Source: PGYR01 sp040264895 (GTDB lineage Bacteria; Bacteroidota; Ignavibacteria; Kapaibacteriales; UBA2268). From it: 64,000 nt of DNA. The stretch lies in NCBI GenBank assembly GCA_040264895.1, contig JBDQHL010000001.1:1-64000 (forward strand), in the 5' to 3' direction. This document shows, in pieces, positions 43,860 through 52,469 of the stretch (the first letter of the stretch is position 1; every line of letters starts with the position of its first letter). The notes beneath the pieces were generated by a model. The model was not told the DNA's origin. It ran no database searches and saw nothing but the letters and a program-made list of their open reading frames with translations. Both the position numbers and the translations under genes were made by a program.

Positions 43860-45077
43860 CTAATCCAAATCGTATTGCTTCAGCTTACGGTATAGTGTAC
43901 GTTCGCTTATGCCTAATTCTTGGGCAGCTAATCTACGATTGCCGTCGAACCTATCTAACGAATAGACGATTAGTCGCTTTTCTATATCAGCTAAGTTGAG
44001 GGTGTCGAAGTTGCCTAGTAGCTCATCGCTCTCTACTACCTCATCAGCATGCTGTATCATGAACTCATTCTGATTGGTAATCACTTCGTCTATCTTGTTT
44101 GTGTTGTGTCTTGCTATGTGCTTCAGCTCTTCTATGTCATTTTTTATTTCCAAAAGAGTTCTGAATATAATTCCCAACTCTAAGTTTGAAGCAGATTCAC
44201 CAGCTATATTTGTTGGTACCATAGCACTTGTGGTGTTGCCTTGTTCATTTCGATTGGTATATCCAGTTTGCGGAGGTAGGGATTGTCTAATATATTTTGC
44301 CACATTTTCTGCTTCTATGAACTCCTGAGCTTCCAAGGTTAGCATAGTCTCAGTAAGGTTCTTTAGCTCTCTTACGTTACCGTCCCAACGCTGATTGATA
44401 AGTACTTCCATTGCCTCACTGCTTATACCTTTATAATCTAGACCAATTTTCTCGGCCGTTTGGTTTGCAAAGTAGTTGAAGAGTGGCTCTATGTCTGCCT
44501 TATGCTCACGTAGAGCTGGCAGTAATATATGAACTGAACGCAAACGGAAATACAAGTCCTGACGGAACTGTCCTCGCTCCACTCTTTCTTCTAACTCTCT
44601 GTTTGTAGCTGCGACTACCCTAACATCTACCTTACGATTATCAGACGAACCAAGACGGCTAAATTCACCAGATTCAAGCACTCTGAGTAATTTGACTTGA
44701 GTTTCTACTGGCATCTCGCCAATTTCATCAAGGAATATTGTGCCTTTGTCTGCAGTTTCAAAAAATCCTTTGCGCTGTTCGTTCGCACTGGTGAAAGCAC
44801 CTTTTTCATGCCCAAATAATTCAGACTCTAATAAGGTTTCGGGAATAGCACCACAATTTACGCTAACAAAATTGTTCCCCTTGCGCTTACTTAGCCCATG
44901 CAGGGCTTTTGCAAATACTTCCTTGCCAGTTCCAGTTTCACCTGTTATCAGAACTGATAGCTCCGTAGGAGCGGCTTTCAGTAATAGCTTTTTGGCTTTG
45001 CGCATTGGTTCGGCATAGCCAATAATACCAAACTTTTTCTCTAAAAATTTATCGCTATGTTGTGAGCTCGATTGCAT
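43860..45077 (-). CDS. Sigma-54-dependent transcriptional activator (AAA+, Fis HTH)
   Basis: A 405-residue activator without a receiver domain. The AAA+ domain (about 18-255) has Walker A GETGTGKE, Walker B FLDEIGEMP and the arginine finger region RFRQDLYFRLRSVHILLPALR-like sequence. The sigma-54 contact loop, usually GAFTGA, reads GAFTSA at residues 93-98. The C-terminal Fis-type helix-turn-helix (LAAQELGISERTLYRKLKQY) binds upstream activating sites. With no N-terminal sensor, it may be controlled by expression or a partner. It is last in an operon with rhodanese, patatin-Omp85 and DJ-1 genes. Confidence 0.9.
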   Translation of the reverse strand: MQSSSQHSDKFLEKKFGIIGYAEPMRKAKKLLLKAAPTELSVLITGETGTGKEVFAKALHGLSKRKGNNFVSVNCGAIPETLLESELFGHEKGAFTSANEQRKGFFETADKGTIFLDEIGEMPVETQVKLLRVLESGEFSRLGSSDNRKVDVRVVAATNRELEERVERGQFRQDLYFRLRSVHILLPALREHKADIEPLFNYFANQTAEKIGLDYKGISSEAMEVLINQRWDGNVRELKNLTETMLTLEAQEFIEAENVAKYIRQSLPPQTGYTNRNEQGNTTSAMVPTNIAGESASNLELGIIFRTLLEIKNDIEELKHIARHNTNKIDEVITNQNEFMIQHADEVVESDELLGNFDTLNLADIEKRLIVYSLDRFDGNRRLAAQELGISERTLYRKLKQYDLD

Positions 45078-45596
45078 CTATTTAGTTACCCACTCTTCCC
45101 ATCCACCAGTGTAGATAAAGATGTTAGTAAAACCAGAATTTTTCATATCTTCAGCTAATTTATGGCTCAAATCGCAGTTACCACCAGTACAATAAATTAG
45201 GTATTTCTTGCCTTGTTGTAAAGTAAAAATCTTCTCAAAATACTTTGACTCATCTTCGTATGGGAATATATTTTTCGCTTCACCAATCATTCCTTCAGCA
45301 TACTCCTCGGGGCTACGCGCATCTATTATAACGAAATTTGGGTCGTCCAACCTAGCTTTCATCTGTTCATAGGTTATAGTAGCGCCATCGAGTGACTCAG
45401 CTGCTTCGTCATTTGATTTTTCAGGTGAATTAGTTATTCCTGCATTGAGAAGCGAGTCGGAAGCAACAGGTCCCTTATCTGTCAGATAAGAAAGACCTTT
45501 TTCACTCATATCACTATAGTTATAACCTATACCCAAAGCAGCAGAAACTGCTATGATGATAAGAATAACTTTGAAATCTATTTTTTTCATTTTCAT
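45078..45596 (-). CDS. Membrane-anchored rhodanese-like protein
   Basis: A 172-residue protein with an N-terminal membrane anchor (VILIIIAVSAALGIGY) and a periplasmic rhodanese domain (IDARSPEEYAEGMI ... IYCTGGNCDLSHKLAE). The active-site cysteine is in YCTGGNCD. Rhodaneses carry persulfide sulfur. Its stop is immediately followed by the ATG of the sigma-54 activator gene, and it is 11 bases after the patatin gene. Confidence 0.85.
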   Translation of the reverse strand: MKMKKIDFKVILIIIAVSAALGIGYNYSDMSEKGLSYLTDKGPVASDSLLNAGITNSPEKSNDEAAESLDGATITYEQMKARLDDPNFVIIDARSPEEYAEGMIGEAKNIFPYEDESKYFEKIFTLQQGKKYLIYCTGGNCDLSHKLAEDMKNSGFTNIFIYTGGWEEWVTK

Positions 45597-45607
45597 ACTT
45601 TGTTAAT

Positions 45608-47800
45608 CTATAAATTTATTCCCACTACAAAATATCCCAACAACGGCCCAACAATCACTTTTTCTGGATCTTTCAGAAAGTAAAAACTTTGTCCCAGTGC
45701 AAACCGAGCTGGCCCAATTGGAGTATCGAACGACAACTCAGTGCCCAATCCTTGACGTAAATTTGCAAACCTTATTTGTTCTGGTTCTTCCCAAACTCCA
45801 CCTACATCATACCTAAAGGAAGCATAAGTGTCAAAGAATATCTCGAATGGTAGCTTATATCTTAGTTCCAATGATGAAACAAATATTTGCCTACCGGTAC
45901 GCTCAAACTCTCGCATCCCATAGAATTGGTCTTGTCCACCAAGCCCCCAAAATTCAGATAGAGGGGTAGTTCTATCTCCAACACCAAACATTATGTATGG
46001 GTTAATAGTAAAGCTACTCACTGGTGAAAAATACGAATCTAACTCAACTTCTAATTTAGAAAAATTGACTGAATTTTCTAAAGATATTAAATTTGATTCA
46101 AACTTTATATCTACCAACGAACCAGAAGTAGTAAAGTTAGATTTGTTCTTGTTATCAATCAATGCTTTAATAAAGAAAGAACTAACTGAATTAAAATCAA
46201 CAGGGTCACTTTCAATATTATATGCTCTTTGTTGCTCTAGCTGAAAGCCGAAATTTACCTTACCAGATTTACTAAAATTACTACCAGTAGAAATGTTGCA
46301 ACCATAATCCTCCACATTGTAATCGCCAATCTGCTCTCTTTTATAATTGTTGTTCTCCCCTATGCTCTCACCACCATAAGTTCTATATAATATATTATTA
46401 TAGTAAGCAGAAAGATTAAAACTGAATGGATAATTAAATACCTTAGGATTACTGATTGACATAAGCACACTCTGGTTCCTATTACCACCTGCTAAACCCA
46501 CCAGTGCGCGGGTACCACTATTTAGGAAGTTTTCGCGAAGTAAATCAATTTCGAGTTGAGTATTTCTCTCATTATCAACTCTACCACCAAAAAGTACAAC
46601 CTGATTTCCCTTTTCTTTAACTACTATTTTCAAATCTAACTTGTCTTCACCAACAAGAACAGGTATAATTCTTACCTGAGAAAACAACTCTGTTGAATAT
46701 AAACTCTCCCAATAATTGAATATATCCGCTGTTGTAATAGGATCACCAACACTAACAGGTGACTCGGCAAGCAAGAACATTTCATCAGTATTATTATTAC
46801 CTTCTACTATAATGCTGTTTAAAATTAAGGTGTCATTATCTACTGTGTAATTATTTTTGATTTTTCTTTTTGGCAATTCGCTGAAATCATAATTATCAAT
46901 ACACTCTTGCCCACGGACAATTATTGAATCCGTCTCATAAAAATCTACATTGCTATATAGGTCTAACTCTGGTTCAATATAGTAATCACTTAGTTCTTTT
47001 GCCTCTTTTTTGTTCGATTCCATAAGGACCGAAACTATCTGATCTGCTATATTTACGGGGTTGTTTAGTTCATCGTAAGTAAATATCTCAGAGGTAGCAT
47101 TGACTGTTATTAGATATTTGGGGTTGAATTCTTCAATTGCTTGCTTGACAGGAATATTGGCTACAGGGCCGCCGTCAATTAAAATCATAGAGTCAAGTGA
47201 GACAGGTGTAAACCTAAGTGGTACAGTGGTACTAGCTCTTAGCGCTGTTAAAAGGTCACCGCTTTCAAAAACGAAAGGTTTTCCAGAGACAATATCCATA
47301 GCGACTGCTCGAAATGGGACTTTCAGACTATCATAATCGCTAACGTATGCAAAGTCTGATTCCAATATTTTGCTTTGCAGAAACTCAGAAAAATTATAAC
47401 CATTACTAATTGCCTGGGGCATTTGAAACTTGTAATCATCGAAGCGAAGTGTAATTAGCCTTCTATCATAGTATTTTTTCTGATCAATAAACATCTTATT
47501 TCTATTGAAGAAATTAGAGATACTCAGCAACTCATCCCAGTCTGCCGAAACCATCATTTGCTCGATCTCATCAACTGAATAGCCCGCAGCGTAAAGTCCT
47601 CCAACAACAGCACCTATGCTCGTACCAACAATATAATCAATCTGTATGTTTTGTTCTTCTAGCACACGAAGCACACCAATTTGCGATAGCCCCCTTGCTC
47701 CACCACCGCTAAGAATCAATGCTGTTCCTACTTTCTCATTAGCGACAGTTGTAAGACTACAAATTATTAGAAAGAATAATATGGCTATTTTACGAATCAA
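45608..47800 (-). CDS. Patatin-like phospholipase fused to an Omp85 barrel
   Basis: A 730-residue outer-membrane protein. A signal peptide is followed by a patatin domain (about 25-290) with oxyanion loop GGGARG, nucleophile in GTSIGAVVGG and catalytic DGGPVANIP. A POTRA-like region (about 300-400) and a BamA-type C-terminal barrel follow, as in PlpD of Pseudomonas, where the lipase part is exposed or released. It probably acts on membrane lipids. Its start overlaps the DJ-1 gene stop by four bases. Confidence 0.9.
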   Translation of the reverse strand: MIRKIAILFFLIICSLTTVANEKVGTALILSGGGARGLSQIGVLRVLEEQNIQIDYIVGTSIGAVVGGLYAAGYSVDEIEQMMVSADWDELLSISNFFNRNKMFIDQKKYYDRRLITLRFDDYKFQMPQAISNGYNFSEFLQSKILESDFAYVSDYDSLKVPFRAVAMDIVSGKPFVFESGDLLTALRASTTVPLRFTPVSLDSMILIDGGPVANIPVKQAIEEFNPKYLITVNATSEIFTYDELNNPVNIADQIVSVLMESNKKEAKELSDYYIEPELDLYSNVDFYETDSIIVRGQECIDNYDFSELPKRKIKNNYTVDNDTLILNSIIVEGNNNTDEMFLLAESPVSVGDPITTADIFNYWESLYSTELFSQVRIIPVLVGEDKLDLKIVVKEKGNQVVLFGGRVDNERNTQLEIDLLRENFLNSGTRALVGLAGGNRNQSVLMSISNPKVFNYPFSFNLSAYYNNILYRTYGGESIGENNNYKREQIGDYNVEDYGCNISTGSNFSKSGKVNFGFQLEQQRAYNIESDPVDFNSVSSFFIKALIDNKNKSNFTTSGSLVDIKFESNLISLENSVNFSKLEVELDSYFSPVSSFTINPYIMFGVGDRTTPLSEFWGLGGQDQFYGMREFERTGRQIFVSSLELRYKLPFEIFFDTYASFRYDVGGVWEEPEQIRFANLRQGLGTELSFDTPIGPARFALGQSFYFLKDPEKVIVGPLLGYFVVGINL

Positions 47801-48351
47801 CAGTTATAAACTATCTCCTTAGCTATCTCTCTAGACTCCTCTTCACCTGACAACTTTTCTATTATTTTAAGAGTGAATTCGATGGCTGTACCAGCTCCAC
47901 GCGATGTAATTATATTTCCATCGACTACCACATTCTCCTCGGAGTAATTCTCATGATTTATCTCGTTATAAACATCAGGAAAACAAGTTAATCTAGTATC
48001 ATTATTTACTATACTATGTTTGACTAATATCTTGGGAGCAGCACAAATAGCACAAATCAAATTACCTTCTGATTTATTATGTTTTAATAGACTAATTAGG
48101 TTGTCATCTTCCATCAGACCATCTACCCCCCTGCTTCCACCTGGTAAAACTATGGCACCAAAGTTTTCATCATCTGCTATATCACTCAATGGCCTATCGG
48201 GAACTATCTTAATTCCTCTGGAGCAAGTTACTATATCATTATCGCCAGCAACGACTACATTAATATCCGCGCGCCTAAGCAAATCAACTATTATAACTGC
48301 CTCCATTTCTTCGCTTCCATAAGCTAAAGGCACTAATGCACTCTTTTCCAT
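47797..48351 (-). CDS. DJ-1/PfpI family protein
   Basis: A 184-residue DJ-1-like protein. The conserved acidic residue is in YGSEEMEAVI, and the reactive cysteine lies in ICAICAAPKILV. DJ-1 proteins act as glyoxalases, deglycases or redox sensors; the exact role is unresolved. It opens the four-gene operon that runs to the sigma-54 activator. Confidence 0.88.
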   Translation of the reverse strand: MEKSALVPLAYGSEEMEAVIIVDLLRRADINVVVAGDNDIVTCSRGIKIVPDRPLSDIADDENFGAIVLPGGSRGVDGLMEDDNLISLLKHNKSEGNLICAICAAPKILVKHSIVNNDTRLTCFPDVYNEINHENYSEENVVVDGNIITSRGAGTAIEFTLKIIEKLSGEEESREIAKEIVYNC

Positions 48352-48451
48352 TGTAATTATCCCAGAAATTAAATATCTTTATTAATTATGTCGATTGTTA
48401 TAACTAAGAAATTAACTATTTTTTGCTGCTTTTAAAATCTAATATCAGAAA

Positions 48452-48724
48452 ATGACTGTTAAAAACGAAAAAATTGAAGCTGAAGAATGGGCAGAAAAAG
48501 GTGAAAACTTTTTACGTTCTGAGAATTATGCTAATGCATTGGAAGACTAAACACTAGCCTTAGAAATAGAACCACGTTCACCACATGATTTTCTGAATAG
48601 AGGACTTATTTAAAATTCACAAAGTAAATACAAAAATGCAAAAATTGATTTCGAGAAATTTCACCACGAGGTAAGATGTCAAAAATGTAGTAGACAATGG
48701 TTAGCAGCAAAACAAAACAGGTAA
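48452..48724 (+). pseudogene. TPR-repeat pseudogene with two in-frame stops
   Basis: From ATG at 48452 the frame reads a TPR start (AEEWAEKGENFLRSENYANA then LED), then TAA at 48548-48550, TLALEIEPRSPHDFLNRGLI, TAA at 48611-48613, then YKNAKIDFEKF and a short tail with CQKCSRQW. The TPR pattern would place tyrosine at both stops. Either two point mutations killed the gene or the sequence is in error. The flanks to 48748 hold no other feature. Confidence 0.6.
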
Positions 48725-48748
48725 AATTGATTAGTTTATAGCTATCTA

Positions 48749-49696
48749 CTATTGCATCTCTGCTATAAGTTCTTGCCCCATTGTTAGAGCACCAATTAGA
48801 GCAGTAGATTTTGCTTCTATAAGATTTAGCTCCTTTTGCTTACTTACTTTTTCTCTTAGTTTATCAGCTAATAAGGTATCGTTTTCTACTATACCACCCA
48901 TAAGTGCAACATCTATTTTTTTCTTTTTGAATTGCGACACCAGGGCCATAGGTAATTCAAGTAAATGATCAGCTGAGCGATTAATTATATCTAAGCAAAC
49001 TTTATCTCCATCTACGGCACATTCCATAACAAATGGGGAAAGTGAGTGATATTGAATGGCACCCTCGGTGTAAGCTTTTACTATTGTTCTAGGTTGATCT
49101 ATATTGATACTATGATATGCATCTGCAATAATATCAGTAAGTGCAGTGTATTCACCCCTTCCATCTATAGCTCTTACCACTGCGGTAAGTCCTTCTCTGC
49201 CTATCCATGCGCCACTTCCTTCGTCATCTAATTCAATTCCCCAACCACCGCAACGAACTAATTCGCCACCGTTTGGGTTACCTAGAGCAATGGAACCAGT
49301 CCCAATAATTGTTATAATTCCTTCTTTTCCTTCAAATGCACCACGTAGTGCAATTTCAGCATCTGAAGTAACAATCAAATCAGAAAAATGAAAATCATGC
49401 CCTCTACCTAGAGTCTTCAGTAATCTAGCAGAACGTTGTTTTTCTTCTTCTAGCCATACTCCAGCAAGGCCCACGACTACTGCATCTACTTCACTTGATT
49501 CAATTTCAGCTTGTTGACACAGATCTAATATAACATTTAGTGTTCTTTCGCAAGATTCACCAACACCGACAGCACCCACACGAGTAGTACCAGATTTTGA
49601 TTCAGCAACTATTTTGCCCTCTCTTAGTAAAATACCCCTTGTTCTGGTGCCGCCTCCATCTATGCCAATTATAGTAAAGTCTTTGTTGAATTTCAT
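48749..49696 (-). CDS. BadF/BadG-type ATPase, N-acetylglucosamine kinase-like
   Basis: A 315-residue member of the sugar kinase/HSP70/actin superfamily. Phosphate loop 1 is IGIDGGGTRTRGI, the adenosine region GTGSIALG, and GGWGIELDDEGSGAWIGREG follows. This layout matches NAGK-like kinases, which phosphorylate amino sugars during cell-wall recycling. Substrate assignment is tentative because the family also includes the BcrA/BadF ATPases. It is single on the minus strand. Confidence 0.8.
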   Translation of the reverse strand: MKFNKDFTIIGIDGGGTRTRGILLREGKIVAESKSGTTRVGAVGVGESCERTLNVILDLCQQAEIESSEVDAVVVGLAGVWLEEEKQRSARLLKTLGRGHDFHFSDLIVTSDAEIALRGAFEGKEGIITIIGTGSIALGNPNGGELVRCGGWGIELDDEGSGAWIGREGLTAVVRAIDGRGEYTALTDIIADAYHSINIDQPRTIVKAYTEGAIQYHSLSPFVMECAVDGDKVCLDIINRSADHLLELPMALVSQFKKKKIDVALMGGIVENDTLLADKLREKVSKQKELNLIEAKSTALIGALTMGQELIAEMQ

Positions 49697-49807
49697 TTAT
49701 TTTCTCGACTGATTTTCATTTTTAGTTTTATTCTTTTAATTATGTTAGTACTTGTCAAATACTATGCCATAGAATAAAAAAAGAAAAACAATCTTATAGT
49801 TCTTGTA

Positions 49808-50590
49808 TTAGTCGCCTTTTGGGGGTGTCCAACCTTCACGAGTCCACTCTATCAGTTCTATATGAACCTTACCTACATATATATTCATTTTTGCAACAAC
49901 AGGTATACTAGCGTCATCATCAGAGAACCAGCCTTCGAATCTACCACTAAGCCCATATAGTCCTTCCCAGTCGGCCTGACCGTCGAAATACTTAGTTCTT
50001 ATTGGGTATTCTACTGCATCAATTTCAACCGACTCTATTTCATTTCTGAAATTAAGCTTTGTATCGAATATTTGACCGTTAATTATAGTAGGCACCATAA
50101 TCGATCTTTTCAGTCCAGTGTATTGACGAGCTAGGTAAAATAATGAAGAACCATCATTTATTTTTTTCTCTATATCAATTGTATCTTCTTTTTGTAGCTC
50201 TTTATTCTCCCAGACTTTTTGGTGTATTTCCATTTCGTCATAGTCCATAAGCAACTGCATATACTCCCATTTTTCATCACCTTTTTTCATATTTGATGTG
50301 AACTTATGCGAATGGTTAATTGACTCATCTAACCATGATTTAAAAGTAGCTTTTAAATCTACAAATGGTATTCCGTCATACGTTGCTATGTCTGCTTTTA
50401 CATTGTACACTTTTTTATCATTGTACTCTGATTCATCTTCTATAGACATTTCAATAGTTCCTAAGCTAACTCCGAGGAAAGACACTTCATACTTTAAGTA
50501 CTCACCCTTCTTCATTATTTCTTTGGGTCCTGCATAGCTACTACTTATTGCAAAAAGAGCTATTAATAGTGTTGTTATAATTTTCTTCAT
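49808..50590 (-). CDS. DUF3108 exported protein
   Basis: A 260-residue exported beta-rich protein. A signal peptide ends near SSSYA; the DUF3108 part includes KYEVSFLGVSLGTIEMSIED, then SLFYLARQY and YGLSGRFEGWFSDDDASIPV. The family is common in Bacteroidota and proteobacteria with no fixed function. The S41 protease gene lies upstream on the same strand, but a terminator separates them. Confidence 0.8.
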   Translation of the reverse strand: MKKIITTLLIALFAISSSYAGPKEIMKKGEYLKYEVSFLGVSLGTIEMSIEDESEYNDKKVYNVKADIATYDGIPFVDLKATFKSWLDESINHSHKFTSNMKKGDEKWEYMQLLMDYDEMEIHQKVWENKELQKEDTIDIEKKINDGSSLFYLARQYTGLKRSIMVPTIINGQIFDTKLNFRNEIESVEIDAVEYPIRTKYFDGQADWEGLYGLSGRFEGWFSDDDASIPVVAKMNIYVGKVHIELIEWTREGWTPPKGD

Positions 50591-50612
50591 TTTCTATTTA
50601 TTTCCCTAATAT

Positions 50613-50644
50613 AAAAAAACGGCTTCTCGTAAATCGAGAAGCCG
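50613..50644 (-). terminator. Intrinsic terminator of the S41 protease gene
   Basis: CGGCTTCTCG (50620-50629) and CGAGAAGCCG (50635-50644) form a 10-bp stem, followed on the minus strand by seven T residues. Confidence 0.9.
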
Positions 50645-50670
50645 CAAATTATGATATTTTTAAATTTATT

Positions 50671-52368
50671 TTACTTTAAACTTGATATTTTCATTGCTTC
50701 ATCGAATAGGTTTTTAGCTTTATTCAGCTGTCTATCTAATACGCTTAGAACTTGCAATTGTTCGTTTCTGTCCCAAACAATCTTTGCTATAGTCGATTTC
50801 ATATAAACTTTTAACAATTCTCTATCTTTTTCGATATCTTCTTCTACAATTTCAATTTCTTTAGCCTCTGATATATCTATTAGCTTTTCTATCATATCAT
50901 CATTTATTTCATAATCATTAAAGAAAGCGTTGAAGTTATTCTCATATTTCTTTTTGAATTCTACTCCCTCGTCACTTCTTAAAAAGTCATAAGTATAATC
51001 ATAGAATATACGCTTCATTCTCATAGACACAACTGTTTCAGTCAGCTTACTTGTATCCCTCTTGATAACATAATCTGGAGTAATACCGCCACCACCTAAT
51101 ACAGGCCTTCCACTTCTAGTATGGAAAATAGGAATTGTATCCATTTCAGTTTTGTCTGTTATTTCTTCTTTATCTTTTATTTCTTCAGAAGGATTAACTA
51201 TATAAGTCTCACCATCCATTTCCACATATTTGGATTTCATATTTTCTAAGCTGTGCTGCATATTAGCACCTTCATTCAAGTCCATTCTACCAACTAAGTT
51301 TCTGTAATCATCTTTATCTTCGAAAGGTCTTTGTATTGAGCGACCCGAAGGAGTATAATAATAAGAGATAGTCAACCTGAATGCGCTTCCATCGCCTATT
51401 GGGTATTGTCTTTGTACTAAACCTTTACCGTAAGAAGTTTCACCTACAACTAAAGCTCTGTCCAGATCTTGCATTGAACCAGAAACAATTTCACTTGCAG
51501 AAGCACTACCAGCATTAATCATCACAATTAGTGGAATGTCTTCTAAGCTACCATTAGCAGATGATTGGTAAACTTCGTTAAATTGTGGTTTTCTACCTTG
51601 TGTGTAAACAATAGTATCGCCAGCTTTCAGGAATTCGTCAGCCATATAGAATGCTTGTGTTAAGTAACCACCTGGGTTTCCACGCAAATCCAATATTAGC
51701 TTTTTCATACCATCTTTCTTCAAGTTTTGAACCGCTTGCATCATTTCAGCATGAGTTTTAGCAGCGAACCTGTTTATGCTCATATAACCAATTTCTTCAT
51801 CAACCATATAGCTTGCATCGACTGTTTCAATAGGGATTTTATCTCTAATGATATCAAAGTGGAGCAATTCTTTTTCTCCATAACGAACAATATCAACAGC
51901 TACTTTTGTTCCTTTTGGACCTTTTAGTAACTTAGGTACTTCCGATCTGTCTATTCCAACAGCATCACCATCATCTATTTTAACAATCTTATCGCCAGCC
52001 ATAATACCTAATTCTTCACTTGGTCCACCAGCAATTGGTGATACTACAGTGATTGTATCTTCCAGCATATCGAATTCTATACCAATACCTTCGAATTCAC
52101 CTGAGAAGTTTTCCGTTACTTTTTCCATTTCTTCTTTACTAATGTAAACAGAGTGGACATCTAGTCCTTCTAGTAACCCCTTAATCGCAGCTTCACTTAG
52201 CTCTTCGGGAGTCTTTTCTGAAACATAATTACTATATGCCATATTGAAAACATACTGGAACTTTTTAAGTTCTTCGTATATGTTATCACCTGATATGGCT
52301 GTGTTCAGTAGGATACCAAAAAATGCACCCATTGACACTAAACTTAAAACTAGTACAATTTTTTTCAT
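50671..52368 (-). CDS. S41 family C-terminal processing protease
   Basis: A periplasmic Ctp/Prc-type serine protease of about 565 residues. A membrane-anchor signal (MKKIVLVLSLVSMGAFFGI), a PDZ domain (IAGGPSEELGIMAGDKIVKI) and an S41 core follow, with nucleophile Ser in NAGSASASEI and general-base Lys in SYGKGLVQ. The LDLRGNPGGYL strand is typical. A 21-base-earlier ATG (52389) is in frame, but AGGA precedes 52368. It has a long helical C-terminal extension. Likely cleaves protein C-termini in the envelope. Confidence 0.92.
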   Translation of the reverse strand: MKKIVLVLSLVSMGAFFGILLNTAISGDNIYEELKKFQYVFNMAYSNYVSEKTPEELSEAAIKGLLEGLDVHSVYISKEEMEKVTENFSGEFEGIGIEFDMLEDTITVVSPIAGGPSEELGIMAGDKIVKIDDGDAVGIDRSEVPKLLKGPKGTKVAVDIVRYGEKELLHFDIIRDKIPIETVDASYMVDEEIGYMSINRFAAKTHAEMMQAVQNLKKDGMKKLILDLRGNPGGYLTQAFYMADEFLKAGDTIVYTQGRKPQFNEVYQSSANGSLEDIPLIVMINAGSASASEIVSGSMQDLDRALVVGETSYGKGLVQRQYPIGDGSAFRLTISYYYTPSGRSIQRPFEDKDDYRNLVGRMDLNEGANMQHSLENMKSKYVEMDGETYIVNPSEEIKDKEEITDKTEMDTIPIFHTRSGRPVLGGGGITPDYVIKRDTSKLTETVVSMRMKRIFYDYTYDFLRSDEGVEFKKKYENNFNAFFNDYEINDDMIEKLIDISEAKEIEIVEEDIEKDRELLKVYMKSTIAKIVWDRNEQLQVLSVLDRQLNKAKNLFDEAMKISSLK

Positions 52369-52469
52369 TATCGTGTATTTTCCTTTCATAATTTATTTAT
52401 GATAATATAAGACTAAAACGGAGTTTATAGTTGATAATTACGTTCAGTTGCTAATTTAAGCAACTTTCA

